Positions 47,624 through 54,254 of a DNA stretch of 64,000 nucleotides are shown piece after piece. Where the stretch lies: positions 19,797 to 83,796 of the IMG/VR virus record IMGVR_UViG_3300017971_000027; one strand, written 5' to 3'. The DNA comes from a virus. The notes below the pieces were generated by a model. That model was not told the origin of the DNA, did no database searches, and saw only the letters and a list, made by a program, of their open reading frames with translations. Made by a program: the position numbers and the translations under genes. How positions within the stretch are numbered: the stretch's first letter is position 1; each line of letters opens with the position of its first letter.

Positions 47624-48144
47624 GTCGCACTCCTTTTCATTGGCATCAAATCGCGATGGAATATGTTCCTGCAATTTGCCTGCACTTCATAACCATTACT
47701 TGAGTCAAACTGCCCCTGTGCCATGCCCCTAGACTTTTTCATAAACATATCATACGGTATCCGACCAACTACCCAGCCGTGCTGGTAGAGTCCGTTCTTA
47801 TCTCGATAGATCCGACAGAACACAAACCAGTGAGGGTGCTGATGTCCCAAGCTGGCAATAGCGACAGAGCCTTCCCAGTGCGATGGCGGTGTATGTGGTA
47901 CGCTTTGTGCTTTTGTCTTAATCTCTATCTTTGTGGCACCGAATGCATAATCATATCCGTGCGCACCGATATACCGAACTTCCGGTGCCACCTTCTCGAA
48001 CATCAGCTCGCCAAGCCTGCCGAGAATATTACCACCACCACCCTTGAATGACAGCTTGTTGTACGCATCTGTCCCTGCAAGAGCAGCCTCGTCGCGCATC
48101 TCTTGATTCAGATTTACCCGAATTGGACTATATCGTTTTTTCAT
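47620..48144 (-). CDS. PD-(D/E)XK-like protein
   Basis: 174 residues from MKKRYSPIRVNLNQEMRDEA. YDYAFGATKIEIKTKAQSVP has the D...ExK spacing of restriction-type nucleases, followed by a beta-rich segment (HWFVFCRIYRD). Could be an endonuclease. Overlaps the downstream start by 4 bases. Confidence 0.6.
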   Translation of the reverse strand: MKKRYSPIRVNLNQEMRDEAALAGTDAYNKLSFKGGGGNILGRLGELMFEKVAPEVRYIGAHGYDYAFGATKIEIKTKAQSVPHTPPSHWEGSVAIASLGHQHPHWFVFCRIYRDKNGLYQHGWVVGRIPYDMFMKKSRGMAQGQFDSSNGYEVQANCRNIFHRDLMPMKRSAT

Positions 48145-48150
48145 AATTTG

Positions 48151-48223
48151 GAGCGGATAGCGAGGATCGAACTCGCGTATTCTGGCTGGCAACCAGACAC
48201 CTTTCCACTAGGTTATATCCGCT
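48151..48223 (-). tRNA. tRNA-Gly(GCC)
   Basis: TCTGG-TTGCCAG-CCAGA; acceptor AGCGGAT/ATCCGCT; T-arm GCGAG TTCGATC CTCGC. Confidence 0.9.
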
Positions 48224-48671
48224 AAATCCTAAACGAGAAACTGCTCATTCCAATACCAGCTTCAACAAATATATCTACAGCTCTCTTACAACTCTCGAAC
48301 CATTTTCTCTTATGCCCAAAGTAAAAGTCTTCGGGCCACACAGCTCTTATAATTCCAGCGTTGGCTATAAGTACGGCACAATCTGCACACGGTGGATGGG
48401 TGATATATATCTTACATCCCTTAACTGGAATCCCGACCCTCGCTGCATTGGCTATTGCATTCGCCTCCGCATGGGCCACCCAGTAATATTTCTCGGGTCT
48501 ATTCCACCGTTCAGAAACGTCATCGTCAACTCCTCGAGGAAACCCGTTGTATCCTATCGACCTGACCTCATTGTCTGGCCCGACTATAACAGCTCCACAT
48601 TGTGTGCTGGGGTCTTTCGATTTCGTTGACACGTACCGCGCCATACCTTTGTAGAACTCGTCCCACGTCAT
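48222..48671 (-). CDS. Deoxycytidylate (dCMP) deaminase
   Basis: 149 residues from MTWDEFYKGMARYVSTKSKD (ribosome site GGGAGGTGG). Zinc motif HAEANAI (about 71-77) and PPCADCAVLI (about 99-108). Converts dCMP to dUMP for dTTP synthesis, complementing the reductase. Overlaps the tRNA-Gly gene by 2 bases. Confidence 0.9.
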   Translation of the reverse strand: MTWDEFYKGMARYVSTKSKDPSTQCGAVIVGPDNEVRSIGYNGFPRGVDDDVSERWNRPEKYYWVAHAEANAIANAARVGIPVKGCKIYITHPPCADCAVLIANAGIIRAVWPEDFYFGHKRKWFESCKRAVDIFVEAGIGMSSFSFRI

Positions 48672-48707
48672 TTGAAGGCGACCACCTCCCTTCCAGTTTT
48701 TGTTTGG

Positions 48708-48782
48708 TGCCAAGGGCCGGAATTGAACCGGCGACGGCGCAGATTTTCAATCTACCGCTCTACCTGACTGAGCTACCTCGGC
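48708..48782 (-). tRNA. tRNA-Phe(GAA)
   Basis: GTAGA-TTGAAAA-TCTGC; acceptor GCCGAGG/CCTTGGC; T-arm GCCGG TTCAATT CCGGC. Confidence 0.9.
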
Positions 48783-48792
48783 GTTAATAATG

Positions 48793-48877
48793 GTGCCAGT
48801 ACCTAGAATCGAACTAGGAAGGCCATAAGACATCTGATTTACAGTCAGACCCCGCTCCATACGGGACTACACTGGCA
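48793..48877 (-). tRNA. tRNA-Tyr(GTA)
   Basis: TCTGA-CTGTAAA-TCAGA; long variable arm; acceptor TGCCAGT/ACTGGCA. Confidence 0.9.
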
Positions 48878-48882
48878 TAAGT

Positions 48883-49410
48883 CTAAAGTATCTCTACCCC
48901 GAAAGATTCTTTCATTTGTTTCAAGGCCCACAAATGTGCCTCATTGTCAAACGCCATCACGTAATTTCGATCAACATAAACGTGGTAATCCCTGTTCCTC
49001 AACTCTTCCACAGTATACAAGATACAGAGGTTTGTGCATACGCCAACGACCTCGCATTCTGTCGGATTGATATCTTCGAGCGCACGTTCCATAGCGATAC
49101 TTCCGTAGAAAGCGGAGTATCTTGTTTTGGGGACCACCCAGTCGTGCTTAACTATTGCACCCTTAATCTTATCAACTACCTCTGATTCCCATGTTCCTTG
49201 AATGCAGTGAGGGGTGGAAAAGTTGAATTCCTTGTCATTCTTCTTGTGCCGGTCGCAAACGAAGATAACTCGGTCTCCGTTCATGTGATACTGCCGCACC
49301 TTTTTCTCTATGGAATCAACCAGAGCTTCCACGCCCTCACCACAATACATTGATCCGTCGGGATGACAGAACCCGTTTAACATGTCCGTTACAACTAATG
49401 CTTTTGCCAT
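48883..49410 (-). CDS. Isochorismatase-fold cysteine hydrolase, nicotinamidase-like
   Basis: 175 residues from MAKALVVTDMLNGFCHPDGS. Catalytic triad: Asp of VVTDM, Lys of VPKTRYSAF (about 96) and Cys of VGVCTNLCILYT (about 128). The CDRH...TPHCIQGTWESEVV region is like PncA nicotinamidases (metal-binding His). It would turn nicotinamide into nicotinate in NAD salvage. Phage NAD enzymes can offset NAD-depleting defences; not shown here. Confidence 0.8.
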   Translation of the reverse strand: MAKALVVTDMLNGFCHPDGSMYCGEGVEALVDSIEKKVRQYHMNGDRVIFVCDRHKKNDKEFNFSTPHCIQGTWESEVVDKIKGAIVKHDWVVPKTRYSAFYGSIAMERALEDINPTECEVVGVCTNLCILYTVEELRNRDYHVYVDRNYVMAFDNEAHLWALKQMKESFGVEIL

Positions 49411-49434
49411 TTCGCACCCTTTCAATTTTTAAGC

Positions 49435-49537
49435 TTTTCCATTGCAGCGCGGGGTTCCCGATCCCGCCTTCCACTCCACACTCTCCTAACCGGCCACTGT
49501 ACAGCCGAAACTGCCGATGGCGAAGCAACGGAACGTT
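49435..49537 (-). other. Degenerate tRNA-like sequence
   Basis: Outer GCAG/CTGC and a T-stem-like GCGGG/CCCGC with a wrong loop (ATCGGGAAC instead of TTCGANN). No readable anticodon arm. Probably a decayed tRNA. Confidence 0.4.
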
Positions 49538-49541
49538 CTGG

Positions 49542-49620
49542 TGCATGAGAAGGGAGTCGAACCCTTATGCCGAAGCAGACGGTTTTGAGCCGACCGTGTA
49601 TTCCATTCCACCACTCATGC
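49542..49620 (-). tRNA. tRNA-Leu(CAA)
   Basis: GTCGG-CTCAAAA-CCGTC with one mismatch; variable hairpin TGCTTCGGCA; acceptor GCATGAG/CTCATGC. Confidence 0.75.
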
Positions 49621-49748
49621 AAAAATTCAGCCGTGGGCTTTCGTTGAGCCACCTCCCTACTCGCCCACATAACCTCAATGCTGTCCGCTTATGGCATACG
49701 GAGTAGTCTTATATGACGCTTAGGCTGTAAAACATTCCTATTATTTGG

Positions 49749-49822
49749 TACGGGTGAGAGGATTCGAACCTCCAAAAACCTTGGGTCTAAGCCAAGTGCA
49801 TATGCCTTTCTGCTACACCCGC
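49749..49822 (-). tRNA. tRNA-Leu(TAG)
   Basis: CTTGG-CTTAGAC-CCAAG; acceptor GCGGGTG/CACCCGT; short variable arm for a leucine tRNA. Confidence 0.85.
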
Positions 49823-49932
49823 ATTTTCATCTGTTCGCGCAAATATTTCATGGTGGCCGGTACCGGCGTAGGCGACAACCCCTGCCAAAAGATACCGCAT
49901 CCGAACCAGCACCGGCTCACCTTAATTTTTGG

Positions 49933-50004
49933 TAGCGGAGATCGGAATCGAACCGACATATACTTGGTTATGAGCCAAGCGAGTTACCAGTACTCTACTC
50001 CGCG
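49933..50004 (-). tRNA. tRNA-fMet(CAT), initiator-like
   Basis: CTTGG-CTCATAA-CCAAG. The acceptor begins C1 opposite U72 (unpaired), as in bacterial initiators, and the D-arm GTAGAGTACTGGTAACTCGC is initiator-like. It lacks the GGG/CCC anticodon stem pairs. Confidence 0.75.
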
Positions 50005-50015
50005 CCACTGTTTCT

Positions 50016-50045
50016 ATTATACCACAAACGACCGCCGATTGTCAA
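50016..50045 (-). promoter_or_regulatory. Sigma-70-type promoter within tRNA array
   Basis: TTGACA (50045-50040), 18 nt, TATAAT (50021-50016), with AAAACCTC upstream. Drives tRNA-fMet leftward. Confidence 0.85.
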
Positions 50046-50051
50046 GAGGTT

Positions 50052-50951
50052 TTAGAGAATCATTGTCTTCCGCAACTCTTTCTCGACTAGATTCATGCCT
50101 TCGCTGTGATTATTTATCGTGCCTTCTAACTGCGCCTTATCTGTCAACTCGAGCAACCTACCGAATACCGGACTCGGTTCCAAGCCAATCGCAATTAAAT
50201 CGTACCCATCAACAAATCGCTTTTCAGGTATCGCTGGCAAATCGTTCTTATCATTCTTAAACTCGTCCCAGTACTTCTTGATGCTGTCGGCGTCATTCCG
50301 GTTTAGCATATCGTCGGCTTTCATGAACTCGACCAGCTTCTCAAAGTCGCTATGACGCATCAGCTCTTCACGCTTGCTGTGTCGCATGTTCATGAACCAC
50401 TTGATACGCATGTGGTTCTCGATGATCCATTTTACGTCTCTCTGGACAGTCTCATTGAAACCTAATCTCTCGAGAACAACACCAGCAATCTCGACGGACT
50501 TTTTTTCATGACCGGCTGTCTTCATTGCTTTGCCGGTATCATGTAACAGCGCAGCCCATCTGAGATGTTTTGGCGCACGTTGAACCACCAAACATGTATG
50601 CCGAAACACATCGCCCTCTGGATGATAGGCAGCGTTCTGGTCGACGTATTCAAGTATGTCTACCTCTGGTATCAGCTGTCCGAGCAGTCGAGTCTTCTTG
50701 AGCAGAACCAAACCTGTCGCTGGATGTTCGGACCCGAGGATGAGATTCAACTCGTCCCGGACCGCTCCCATCTCAGCGAACTTGATCTGGTGCGCGTTAG
50801 CCCGTATCGCACGGACAGCTTTGTCGCCTGTGTTGTAACCGTTCTGGACGACTTTTCGAACGTACCGTAGCATATTGATATATTCTGGATTGAATGATTC
50901 TGCCGGTTCGCCGTTACAAACCAGTGTCATGCCTTCAATCTTGAACGTCAT
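50052..50951 (-). CDS. HD-domain protein resembling headless CCA-adding enzyme
   Basis: 299 residues from MTFKIEGMTLVCNGEPAESF (ATG 50951; the upstream ATG 50966 is possible). MLRYVRKVVQNGYNTGDKAV, IKFAEMGAVRDELNLILGSE, HPATGLVLLKKTRLLGQLIP match the neck/body of bacterial tRNA nucleotidyltransferases; VFRHTCLVV...WAALLHDTGK gives the HD metal site. The N-terminal catalytic head is absent, so it may repair or process tRNA ends (2',3'-phosphodiesterase) rather than add CCA. It lies inside the tRNA array. Confidence 0.75.
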   Translation of the reverse strand: MTFKIEGMTLVCNGEPAESFNPEYINMLRYVRKVVQNGYNTGDKAVRAIRANAHQIKFAEMGAVRDELNLILGSEHPATGLVLLKKTRLLGQLIPEVDILEYVDQNAAYHPEGDVFRHTCLVVQRAPKHLRWAALLHDTGKAMKTAGHEKKSVEIAGVVLERLGFNETVQRDVKWIIENHMRIKWFMNMRHSKREELMRHSDFEKLVEFMKADDMLNRNDADSIKKYWDEFKNDKNDLPAIPEKRFVDGYDLIAIGLEPSPVFGRLLELTDKAQLEGTINNHSEGMNLVEKELRKTMIL

Positions 50952-50975
50952 CGTTTTGCCTTTCATAATAGCTGG

Positions 50976-51049
50976 TCGGAGCGGAGGGATTTGAACCCCC
51001 GACTTTCTGGTCCCAAACCAGACGCGCTTCCAAGCTGCGCCACGCTCCG
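50976..51049 (-). tRNA. tRNA-Pro(TGG)
   Basis: TCTGG-TTTGGGA-CCAGA; acceptor CGGAGCG/CGCTCCG; CCA encoded. Confidence 0.9.
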
Positions 51050-51058
51050 AAAACTAGT

Positions 51059-51128
51059 AGGGACTTGCAGGAATCGAACCTGCACCACCCACTCTCTGTA
51101 GGGCATTCTGCCATTAAAATATCGTCCC
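51059..51128 (-). tRNA. Aberrant tRNA, anticodon unclear
   Basis: Good acceptor (GGGAC/GTCCC), D-arm and T-arm (GCAGG TTCGATT CCTGC), but TGCCC/GGGTG encloses a 10-base loop TACAGAGAGT, so no normal 7-base anticodon loop can be drawn. Pseudogene or special tRNA. Confidence 0.5.
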
Positions 51129-51139
51129 ATAATATTTGG

Positions 51140-51212
51140 TGGAGCCAAAGGGAATCGAACCCTCAACTTCTGCCTTGCAAGGGCAGCACTCTCCCAGTTG
51201 AGCTATGGCCCC
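51140..51212 (-). tRNA. tRNA-Ala(TGC)
   Basis: CTGCC-CTTGCAA-GGCAG; T-arm GAGGG TTCGATT CCCTT; CCA encoded. Confidence 0.9.
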
Positions 51213-51220
51213 AAATCTGG

Positions 51221-51291
51221 TAGCGGTAGATAGAATCGAACTATCATTAAGCGATTATCGGTCGCTGGCTCTACCGTTGAGCTATACCGCT
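51221..51291 (-). tRNA. tRNA-Ile(GAT) with C33
   Basis: AGCGA-CCGATAA-TCGCT: the base before the anticodon is C, not the near-invariant U33. Otherwise normal; acceptor AGCGGTA/TACCGCT. Confidence 0.8.
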
Positions 51292-51300
51292 AATTTCTGG

Positions 51301-51373
51301 TGACCCTGACCGGATTTGAACCGGCGATCTTCAGAGTGAAAGTCTGACGAGTTATCCGCTGCTCCACAGGGTC
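51301..51373 (-). tRNA. tRNA-Glu(TTC)
   Basis: TCAGA-CTTTCAC-TCTGA; acceptor GACCCTG/CAGGGTC; T-arm GCCGG TTCAAAT CCGGT; CCA encoded at 51298. Confidence 0.9.
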
Positions 51374-51385
51374 ATAAATATTTTG

Positions 51386-51459
51386 GCGGGAAGGAGAGGA
51401 GTCGAACCCCCAGTTCTGGGTCTGGAATCCAGCGTGTTTCCGTTACACTACCAACCCGC
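51386..51459 (-). tRNA. tRNA-Trp(CCA)
   Basis: CTGGA-TTCCAGA-CCCAG with an A31-C39 mismatch. The acceptor can extend to 9 pairs with a TT/TT internal mismatch. Anticodon CCA is the best reading, though TCC was considered. Confidence 0.65.
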
Positions 51460-51468
51460 TTACACTGG

Positions 51469-51543
51469 CTGTGACGGCTGGGATCGAACCAGCGACCTTC
51501 TCCTTAACAGGGAGTTGCTGCTACCTAGCTGAGCTACGTCACA
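51469..51543 (-). tRNA. tRNA-Asn(GTT)
   Basis: ACTCC-CTGTTAA-GGAGA (one end mismatch); acceptor TGTGACG/CGTCACA; T-arm GCTGG TTCGATC CCAGC; G73, CCA encoded. Confidence 0.85.
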
Positions 51544-51560
51544 ATAATTCTATTATAGCG

Positions 51561-51655
51561 ATGGTGGCTAAGGCTGGGGCTTAGGCTTTAAGGCCAAGGT
51601 TTCCCTTTTGCATGTGCCGGTTCCAGCTCACATCTTACCATTTCAGAGCCACCAT
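51561..51655 (-). other. Structured tRNA-like element without T-arm
   Basis: ATGGTGGCT pairs with AGCCACCAT (9 pairs) enclosing GTG/CAC and GGC/GCC stems, but no TTCGA loop or anticodon arm. It sits in the array like a tRNA. Confidence 0.45.
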
Positions 51656-51661
51656 ATCTGG

Positions 51662-51735
51662 AGCAAGCAGTCGGATTCGAACCGACGATTACCGGTTTTG
51701 CAGACCGGCGTGTTCAACCGCTTCACCATGCTTGC
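51662..51735 (-). tRNA. tRNA-Cys(GCA)
   Basis: CCGGT-CTGCAAA-ACCGG; acceptor GCAAGCA/TGCTTGC; T-arm GTCGG TTCGAAT CCGAC; CCA encoded. Confidence 0.9.
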
Positions 51736-51751
51736 TAACTCTCTTGTACCC

Positions 51752-51781
51752 ATTATACCATAAACAGGTACCATTTGTCAA
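51752..51781 (-). promoter_or_regulatory. Sigma-70-type promoter within tRNA array
   Basis: TTGACA (51781-51776), 18 nt, TATAAT (51757-51752). Drives tRNA-Cys to tRNA-Pro and the HD protein. Confidence 0.85.
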
Positions 51782-51795
51782 GAGGTAATTTTTGG

Positions 51796-51868
51796 AGCCG
51801 GTGACAGGAATCGAACCCGTAACCCACTGCTTACAAGGCAGTCGCTCTTCCTATTGAGCTACACCGGC
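51796..51868 (-). tRNA. tRNA-Thr(TGT)
   Basis: ACTGC-CTTGTAA-GCAGT; acceptor GCCGGTG/CACCGGC; CCA encoded. Confidence 0.9.
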
Positions 51869-51874
51869 TCAGTT

Positions 51875-51951
51875 TAGGTGACTTGGACGAGTGCTACCTA
51901 GTGAGCAGTTTGTATCCAAGTTTTCCGATCTCGTACCGTTTCCGGTCACCC
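51875..51951 (-). other. Structured RNA element of unknown type
   Basis: The 3' arm TCCAAGTCACC can pair with both GGTGAC (5' end) and an internal ACTTGGA, giving a compact fold about the size of a tRNA but with no T-arm or anticodon. Confidence 0.4.
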
Positions 51952-51959
51952 AATTTTGG

Positions 51960-52031
51960 TGCTCCACCAAGGATTCGAACCTTGAATAGTTGCTTGTAAG
52001 GCAACCGTGATCGCCATTTCACTAGCGGAGC
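51960..52031 (-). tRNA. tRNA-Val(TAC)
   Basis: GTTGC-CTTACAA-GCAAC; acceptor GCTCCGC/GTGGAGC; T-arm CAAGG TTCGAAT CCTTG; CCA encoded. Confidence 0.9.
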
Positions 52032-52040
52032 ATTAACTGG

Positions 52041-52112
52041 TAGGCATGAGAGGACTCGAACCCCCACTAATTGATCCGTAGTCAATCGTGCTGTCCATTA
52101 CACTACACGCCT
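52041..52112 (-). tRNA. tRNA-Arg(ACG)
   Basis: ATTGA-CTACGGA-TCAAT; acceptor AGGCGTG/CATGCCT; CCA encoded. Confidence 0.9.
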
Positions 52113-52272
52113 ATTTTATCTTTGGAAACTTCTTCTCAACTCGCAACGTCTTTCCACAATACACGCACTTAAAATGCTGTATCAACACACCGCGAATTAT
52201 CTCGGTCCCACAGGCTTTCACCCAATCATGACCGAGCAACCAACATAGCCGTTTCCGTATTTTGAAAGCCAC
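52111..52272 (-). CDS. Small zinc protein, DUF1660-like
   Basis: 53 residues from GTG 52272 (MAFKIRKRLCWLLGHDWVKA). LLGHDW and CVYCGKT resemble DUF1660 phage proteins. It begins just after the HNH stop and ends inside the tRNA-Arg gene by 2 bases. Confidence 0.55.
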   Translation of the reverse strand: MAFKIRKRLCWLLGHDWVKACGTEIIRGVLIQHFKCVYCGKTLRVEKKFPKIK

Positions 52273-52274
52273 TA

Positions 52275-52874
52275 CTAGCCTCCTTCAAGTTCAGTGTTCC
52301 AGTATACTTTGTCGACAAACTGTTGCCATGCATCATGTGCTTTGACTTTGTCTGGACTCACTCTGAACAGCCACGCCGGTTTTTTTGGTTTTCTCTGCAG
52401 TTTCATTCCTGCTTCTTCTGGCGTCTTGTCAGACTTTATTGAATTACATCTCACACACGCCAGCACAATGTTGTCCCAAGTGCTTTTGCCACCACGAGAC
52501 TTTGGAACAACGTGGTCCATTGTCAGCTCGTGGCGGTCAAACTTTTTTCCGCAATACTGGCACCGGTAGTTGTCCCGTGCAAATATGTTTCGCCTACTAA
52601 ACCTGACCGCCTTGCCGAACATCTTATCGAAACCGGTTAACACAATAATAGATGGTACCGGAATTCTGTAGTTTGGCGACTTAATGAACCCGTTACCAGT
52701 TTCGCAATCCGACAGGTCTTTCCATGTCTCGAACTCGTGCAACGTGTAATCAACTGGGTTCATCGCCTTGGCCACTTCACGAAAAAGCAGCGTCAAGGCA
52801 TGTCTCGCGTTTATCACAGATATCGCGTTCCACGACTTGTTCAAAACTAATACGCTTGCGTTTTCGTAACTCAT
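52275..52874 (-). CDS. HNH endonuclease
   Basis: 199 residues. CQYCGKKFDRHELTMDHVVP, SRGGKSTWDNIVLACVRCN, SIKSDKTPEEA (about 105-155) is the HNH core with two zinc CxxC pairs and the DH-x-N residues. The N-terminal VLVLNKSWNAISVINARHAL marks the phage/bacterial HNH family with this extension. May be a packaging cofactor or homing nuclease among the tRNAs. Confidence 0.9.
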   Translation of the reverse strand: MSYENASVLVLNKSWNAISVINARHALTLLFREVAKAMNPVDYTLHEFETWKDLSDCETGNGFIKSPNYRIPVPSIIVLTGFDKMFGKAVRFSRRNIFARDNYRCQYCGKKFDRHELTMDHVVPKSRGGKSTWDNIVLACVRCNSIKSDKTPEEAGMKLQRKPKKPAWLFRVSPDKVKAHDAWQQFVDKVYWNTELEGG

Positions 52875-52884
52875 TTGTGACTCC

Positions 52885-52971
52885 TTAAAACCATTTGTCG
52901 TATTTGAAAAACAATATAACAGAGACTATGACGGCGATCATGGCTAAAGTTCCAAATGTTTCAGCGTTCAT
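52885..52971 (-). CDS. Very small membrane protein
   Basis: 28 residues, MNAETFGTLAMIAVIVSVIL then FFKYDKWF: one transmembrane helix. Located between tRNA-Arg and the HNH gene, 10 bases upstream of the latter. Translation plausible, role unknown. Confidence 0.5.
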   Translation of the reverse strand: MNAETFGTLAMIAVIVSVILFFKYDKWF

Positions 52972-52988
52972 AGTCTTCACCTTTATGG

Positions 52989-53062
52989 TACCCCGACAGG
53001 GATTCCAACCCTGAGTATACGGCTTAGAAGACCGTTGCATTATGCTGTTATGCTATCGGGGC
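52989..53062 (-). tRNA. tRNA-Arg(TCT)
   Basis: ACGGT-CTTCTAA-GCCGT; T-loop TTGGAAT deviates from TTCGAAT; acceptor GCCCCGA/TCGGGGT (G-T end pair). Its 5' end is overlapped by the next gene. Confidence 0.8.
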
Positions 53063-53361
53063 TTTGGCACAAGTGCGGGATTATCCTTAAGCACCTGTAC
53101 AATTACATTTGAGAGGTCGTCCACATTCTTTTCGCTCAACCCCATCTGGAGCAGGTTATCAATACCGTGCATAACCTCATGCCAAATATTTGTCTCTTTC
53201 AATGTTCCACTTAGGTCTTCGACCACCTCGATCAACTCTTTACTATAGGTTATTTGTCCAATCCTTCTCGTGTTAGAATCATCGAACGGTGGCGGTATAT
53301 CTTTCTTTTTTACGACCTTATATGTATACGGACCTATCTTGATCTCTTTTGGAAGTTTCAT
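53053..53361 (-). CDS. Small zincin metallopeptidase-like protein (copy 1)
   Basis: 102 residues from MKLPKEIKIGPYTYKVVKKK. NIWHEVMHGID gives an HExxH zinc site. The C-terminus VQVLKDNPALVPKPR is shared with copy 2 (53371-53682). Its last 10 bases lie in tRNA-Arg(TCT). Substrate unknown. Confidence 0.75.
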   Translation of the reverse strand: MKLPKEIKIGPYTYKVVKKKDIPPPFDDSNTRRIGQITYSKELIEVVEDLSGTLKETNIWHEVMHGIDNLLQMGLSEKNVDDLSNVIVQVLKDNPALVPKPR

Positions 53362-53370
53362 ATATCGCAC

Positions 53371-53682
53371 CTACCTTGGCTTTGGGGCCAACGATGGATG
53401 GTCTTTCAGTATCTGTACTATCCCGTGAGCCAGCTTGTCGGTTTTCTCTTCGCTCAACTCCATCTCTTGATCTTCTGCTATTGCATGGATCAGCTCGTGC
53501 CATAACGTCAGTTCACGGCGTGGCCCTCGTAGACTCTTTTTTATCTGAATCTTCTCGTCATCGAAATTCACATCTCCGTCGAGAGCAATCTTTTTACCAC
53601 TCTTTGTCGTGGCGAATATCTTTTCTGGAAACGATATTGTGTATGTATACGAGCCTACGACGATCTTCTTTGGTATCTTCAT
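53371..53682 (-). CDS. Small zincin metallopeptidase-like protein (copy 2)
   Basis: 103 residues from MKIPKKIVVGSYTYTISFPE. TLWHELIHAIAEDQEMELSE carries HExxH; the end ILKDHPSLAPKPR mirrors copy 1, so this is a tandem duplication. Family members are small phage proteins of unknown substrate. Confidence 0.75.
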   Translation of the reverse strand: MKIPKKIVVGSYTYTISFPEKIFATTKSGKKIALDGDVNFDDEKIQIKKSLRGPRRELTLWHELIHAIAEDQEMELSEEKTDKLAHGIVQILKDHPSLAPKPR

Positions 53683-53704
53683 ATCGCTTTCCTGTAAATG
53701 CTGG

Positions 53705-53777
53705 TTGGACGGATGGGACTCGAACCCACATAACAACTGGTTAAAAGCCAGCTGCTTATCCATTAAGCTACCGTCCA
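53705..53777 (-). tRNA. tRNA-Lys(TTT)
   Basis: GCTGG-CTTTTAA-CCAGT; acceptor TGGACGG/CCGTCCA; CCA encoded. Confidence 0.9.
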
Positions 53778-53790
53778 ACAAATTTTCTGG

Positions 53791-53874
53791 TACGCGAGAC
53801 TGGATTCGAACCAGCACGGCACATACGTCCAGTGGGTTTTAAGTCCACCATGTCTACCATTCCATCACTCGCGC
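53791..53874 (-). tRNA. tRNA-Leu(TAA)
   Basis: GTGGA-CTTAAAA-CCCAC (A31-C39 mismatch); long variable arm; acceptor GCGCGAG/CTCGCGT. Confidence 0.85.
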
Positions 53875-53891
53875 AAAACAATGGGCGTTGG

Positions 53892-53967
53892 CTTGTGGCC
53901 GGAATCGAACCGTCCCTTTGTCATAAAGCCATACGACACTGTGCAAAACCATACACCAATTCCACAA
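53892..53967 (-). tRNA. Aberrant tRNA with 8-base anticodon loop
   Basis: GTCGT-ATGGCTTT-ATGAC: a fully paired 5-base stem with an 8-base loop. T-arm ACGG TTCGATT CCGG, D-arm and acceptor (TTGTGG/CCACAA) are present; CCA encoded. The loop size is that of +1 frameshift-suppressor tRNAs; a normal reading frame of the loop would give GGC (Ala). Confidence 0.6.
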
Positions 53968-53981
53968 CGCCCAAAATCTGG

Positions 53982-54053
53982 TTGGCCCACACGGACTCGA
54001 ACCGTGAACTTCTGATTATGAGTCAGGTGCTTTGCCATTTAAGCCATAGGCCA
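53982..54053 (-). tRNA. tRNA-Met(CAT), elongator or Ile2
   Basis: CCTGA-CTCATAA-TCAGA; acceptor TGGCCTA/TGGGCCA fully paired, so not the initiator. CAT could be modified to read ATA. Confidence 0.85.
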
Positions 54054-54061
54054 ATACATGG

Positions 54062-54144
54062 AGGTAGGTATGGGATTCGAACCCATGAGCCTTTCGACTA
54101 CCGAGTTAGCAACCCGACGCATTAAACCACTCTGCCAACCTACC
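54062..54144 (-). tRNA. tRNA-Ser(GCT)
   Basis: TCGGG-TTGCTAA-CTCGG; long variable arm (GTAGTCGAAAGGCTC); acceptor GGTAGGT/ACCTACC. Confidence 0.9.
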
Positions 54145-54155
54145 GTTTATTTTGG

Positions 54156-54238
54156 CGGAAGAGGAGGGACTCGAACCCCCATAGCTGTCGCTTACTGGTT
54201 TTCAAGACCAGCGGAGTAGCCAATTCTCCAACTCTTCC
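54156..54238 (-). tRNA. tRNA-Ser(TGA)
   Basis: CTGGT-CTTGAAA-ACCAG; long variable arm; acceptor GGAAGAG/CTCTTCC; G73, CCA encoded. First tRNA behind the promoter at 54255. Confidence 0.9.
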
Positions 54239-54254
54239 TAATCTCTTGTCCACT

